10,611 nt of DNA, taken from contig JAGQYU010000166.1 of assembly GCA_020435885.1 (NCBI GenBank), positions 1 to 10,611 of the forward strand, read 5' to 3'. The translations under genes and the position numbers were made by a program. Positions 9,801 through 10,611 of the stretch are shown one piece after another. The notes beneath the pieces are model-generated. The model ran no database searches. It had not been told where the DNA came from and saw only the letters and a program-made list of their open reading frames with translations. The stretch comes from Flavobacteriaceae bacterium (GTDB lineage: Bacteria; Bacteroidota; Bacteroidia; Flavobacteriales; Flavobacteriaceae). The first letter of the stretch is position 1; the number at the start of each line of letters is the position of its first letter.

Positions 9801-10611
9801 GACCCCATGTGGATAGTGCTTATTATAGCAGAGCATATAGTACAACTCACTATGAAAAATTAGACATTAATGCCGATGTAAGGCCTTTTAAAGATCTTTC
9901 CATTGAATTAACAGGTAATAGGATCTATGTTAAGAACCAATCACAGCAAATGGATATCATCAATGGTCAGTTTAATGAAAATCTACCCACCAATAAAATG
10001 GGTAATTTCAGTATCAGCTATTTTATGCTGCCAAATGCTTTTGATGGTGATGGTGATGCCACTTTTGAAAAATTTAAACAAAACAGAACTGTTATTCAAC
10101 AACGATTAGCTGCCAAATATGGTGTAGCTGCAAGTGGCTTTAGTGAGAATGGTCAGCAGGTATTGCTTCCGGCATTTTTGGCTACCTATTCCGGCCAAAG
10201 TGCTAACAAAGTGGGACTACGAGCTTTAAGAGATATTCCAATTCCTAACTGGAGGTTAAACTACAAAGGCCTTATGAATTTTGCATGGTTTAAAAAACAT
10301 TTTAGAAGTTTTACGGTTGAACATGGTTACAGGGCAACCTACTCCATTATTGGTTATAACAGTAATTTACAATACGATCCTGAGGACCAATTCTCTAACC
10401 CTATTAACGGCAATTATCAGCCAAGTAAAATATACTCTGGCATTAACTTGATTGAAGAATTTTCGCCACTTGTAAAAGTTGATATGCGTTTAAAGAATTC
10501 TTTTTCGCTTAAAGCTGAATTAAAAACAGATAAGATGTTCAATCTAAACATCAACAATAATACACTAACCGAAAACAGAGGTAAAGAATACATTGTTGGG
10601 CTAGGCTATAG
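3746..10611 (+). CDS. sprA: SprA, outer-membrane translocon of the type IX secretion system and gliding motility, 3'-truncated by the window edge
   Basis: SprA (Sov in Porphyromonas) is the giant outer-membrane beta-barrel through which type IX secretion substrates, including gliding adhesins, leave the cell; the Flavobacterium protein is a 36-stranded barrel. Here 2,288 complete codons are open without a stop, ending two bases into a codon after IVGLGY; the family is about 2,400 residues, so roughly 100 are missing. Residues 1-21 are a signal peptide. Family blocks recognised by eye are IKLDYTPTEDDIIRKIEVGN (233-252), SLISGAQNLFGVKTELQFG (about 260-278), DDFEGSQIPLDMSAPRQWF (856-874), GPYNF and NPEQKWAG around 975-998, NQDLGLDGLTDAEE (1111-1124), ELWFNELRVVDFDNKGGWAA (1518-1537) and the C-terminal LRDIPIPNWRLNYKGL. 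The C-terminal half is rich in alternating aromatic and polar stretches, as expected of barrel strands. A lysine-rich run lies at 1903-1918. The gene starts 16 bases after ruvA with no convincing promoter of its own. Identification is by recognition, not alignment. Confidence 0.97.
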   Translation, partial: MLNIHKLLIGILFFTSVSLSGQVLPPEKPKDTTKTSLLKEVLQVKDTLKIDSLGKLPYTFNSNQKGSLFLNKYANFEVIYDPETSQYIFVEKVGDYYIKHPFYMSKKEYEEYRLRRDMMDYFKEKVSAIGGRQKDKELAQKNLLPKYYVKSELFENIFGGNEIEVNPQGSVLVKMGVLFQKVENPQLSERNRQSTTFDFDQEINASLNARVGKRLTVNANFDTQATFNFQNLIKLDYTPTEDDIIRKIEVGNVSMPIQSSLISGAQNLFGVKTELQFGRTTITGVFSQQRSQTRSVAAQGGATITEFEMRASDYDDNRHFFLSQSFRDDFNKALKEFPLINSSKYVTRIEVWITNRNNTTEDVRNIVALADLGEADPNNIHSLLVTSNGGPDPRNDANSLNGFFADGNPIRDISTVNTAMTGYNQGTDYSLLENARKLTLGVDFTLNPQLGYITLNRKLADSDILAVAFEYTDSNTTGDNVFRVGELSSDGITAPSNLIVKLLRSEIVNTKIPMWKLMMKNIYALQGGYQLNPDGFRLEVLYQDDKEGVPLNILQNAVTSEEIKTASLLRMMRIDRLDATNQKTETSGSFAAGDGFFDFLPGLTVDTQYGYIIFPTVEPFGNSLSDTPDPISTTSGELGQILTVPADQQYVFDELYNLTKAQAKNEFQNKDKYFLKGYFKSESSSGIPLGAFNVPRGSVTVTSGGRELLEGVDYVVDYTMGTVQIIDPNLAASNAPINVSVENNNGFNQQRRSFIGVDIQHIFSEDFAIGGTILNLNERPFTQKYQFGSEPVNNTIVGVNLSYKTEVPKLTKWVNKLPNIETDVPSNFSIRAEAAYLLPGSPKGINLNGEAASYVDDFEGSQIPLDMSAPRQWFLASVPKEQDNPELDFITNNNIPVGMDSRIRSGAARSKLAWYTIDRLFYGNTLKPSNITDNELSRDEVRRIGYDELFPELDLDVTQSNIVNTFDLAYYPEERGPYNFTTDANSDGTLTNPEQKWAGIMRSLNTTDFQQANIEYIQFWLMDPYQNYSITQEEGASNINPADFGGELYFNLGNISEDILDDDRRMYENGLPADGVKVYGNNVDQTSAMVDVPKTQSLLYAFTEKDNERPNQDLGLDGLTDAEELQRFGTQFGSDPSNDNYQFYRGSELDASDATILARYKNYNNTQGNSPTINNSTESYPTSATSYPDVEDINKDQTMSDVESYFQYKVSLNPSDLIVGQNNIVDRKEMSVTLANGNKQTAVWYQFRIPINSPDEVINEISDFNSIRFMRIFLTKFRVPVVLRFGELQLVRGDWRRYTKTLDETINPPQELDADENRNFEVGVVNIQENENKQPIPYVLPPGVRRERLQGTTTIQEQNEQSLLVRVNDLEAGQTRAVYKNTSFDMRMFNKLKMFIHAESITGKGEVADDELSAIIRLGSDTDDNFYQVEVPLKITPSGSISDETIWPSENELMANLKEFGQLKIERYTENASQTDIYPSYTSDPETKLRVKGNPNLSNIRTIMIGVKNNSISNKSAELWFNELRVVDFDNKGGWAAVVNADANFADFADVSISGRANSQGFGSIDQRVSERSQEDVKQYDIVTNINLGQLLPKSAGIQLPFNYSISEEFRDPKWDAKYQDVLFEDAKEANANSDKSRDYTKRRSINLINVRKERTDPEKPQRIYDVENLSVSYSYNDTYHRDFNVEKYLDQNVRAAATYNYSFTPMSIEPFKKSKFLEKNKFFAFIKDFNINPLPTSISVNSNIIRSYNEQLSRPLVDDPSFPEIPTLTQRRFMFDWDYNIAYNLTKSLQFTFRATNNHIYDNFDTDNDIRLFTNFFNIGRPNQYHQTLDATYKVPINKIPWFDFITTDYKYSADFNWQAGAQDYIDDIGNTIRNANTHGLNADIDLTRLYDKTGLSRLAIKKPKTKKSDKKAKKEDNTPQQPTINRSKPGITDRDRKKLSPGRKVVQGLIDAVTSVKKIRFSYIENNETTLPGYKPEVGFLGRDNYSGSLAPTLGFVFGSQRDIRSIALANDWLVSRPHVDSAYYSRAYSTTHYEKLDINADVRPFKDLSIELTGNRIYVKNQSQQMDIINGQFNENLPTNKMGNFSISYFMLPNAFDGDGDATFEKFKQNRTVIQQRLAAKYGVAASGFSENGQQVLLPAFLATYSGQSANKVGLRALRDIPIPNWRLNYKGLMNFAWFKKHFRSFTVEHGYRATYSIIGYNSNLQYDPEDQFSNPINGNYQPSKIYSGINLIEEFSPLVKVDMRLKNSFSLKAELKTDKMFNLNINNNTLTENRGKEYIVGLGY

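Noticed and set aside
9927..10109. 60-codon plus-strand open frame in another frame of sprA
   Set aside because: It lies wholly inside the conserved, uninterrupted SprA frame, and its Met/Val-rich content reflects frame-shifted reading of the GATGGT repeat area.

Overview
The window looks like an ordinary chromosomal segment from a member of the Bacteroidota, most likely family Flavobacteriaceae; I cannot assign a genus. Three things point there: a nearly complete sprA, the type IX secretion and gliding translocon gene confined to this phylum; Bacteroidota-type -7 promoter elements (TAnnTTTG) with no Shine-Dalgarno sequences; and AT-rich coding sequence with A-rich leaders. All four genes are on the + strand and tightly packed, with gaps of 56, 40 and 16 bases. 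I see no RNA gene, insertion sequence, CRISPR array, att site or origin, and no stretch above 300 bases without a gene.

Layout: (1) bases 1-777 hold the 3' part of queG, the epoxyqueuosine reductase of the last step of queuosine synthesis; its N-terminus lies before the window. (2) 834-3107 is maeB, a malic enzyme fused to a phosphotransacetylase-like domain that appears to lack catalytic residues. (3) 3148-3729 is ruvA, the Holliday-junction-binding subunit of RuvABC. (4) 3746 to the window end is sprA, with a signal peptide and 2,288 complete codons. It is cut off about 100 codons short of the family's usual length of roughly 2,400. I followed its frame to the window edge and met no stop or frameshift.

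The four products do not form one pathway: they serve tRNA modification, central carbon metabolism, recombination repair and protein secretion. maeB and ruvA each have a perfect TAnnTTTG element just upstream. sprA follows ruvA so closely, without a convincing promoter of its own, that ruvA-sprA co-transcription is the simplest reading.

I found no previously undescribed system. The points worth a second look are small: the promoter elements, the degenerate phosphotransacetylase active site in MaeB, and several acidic calcium-loop-like motifs plus one lysine-rich insertion in SprA.
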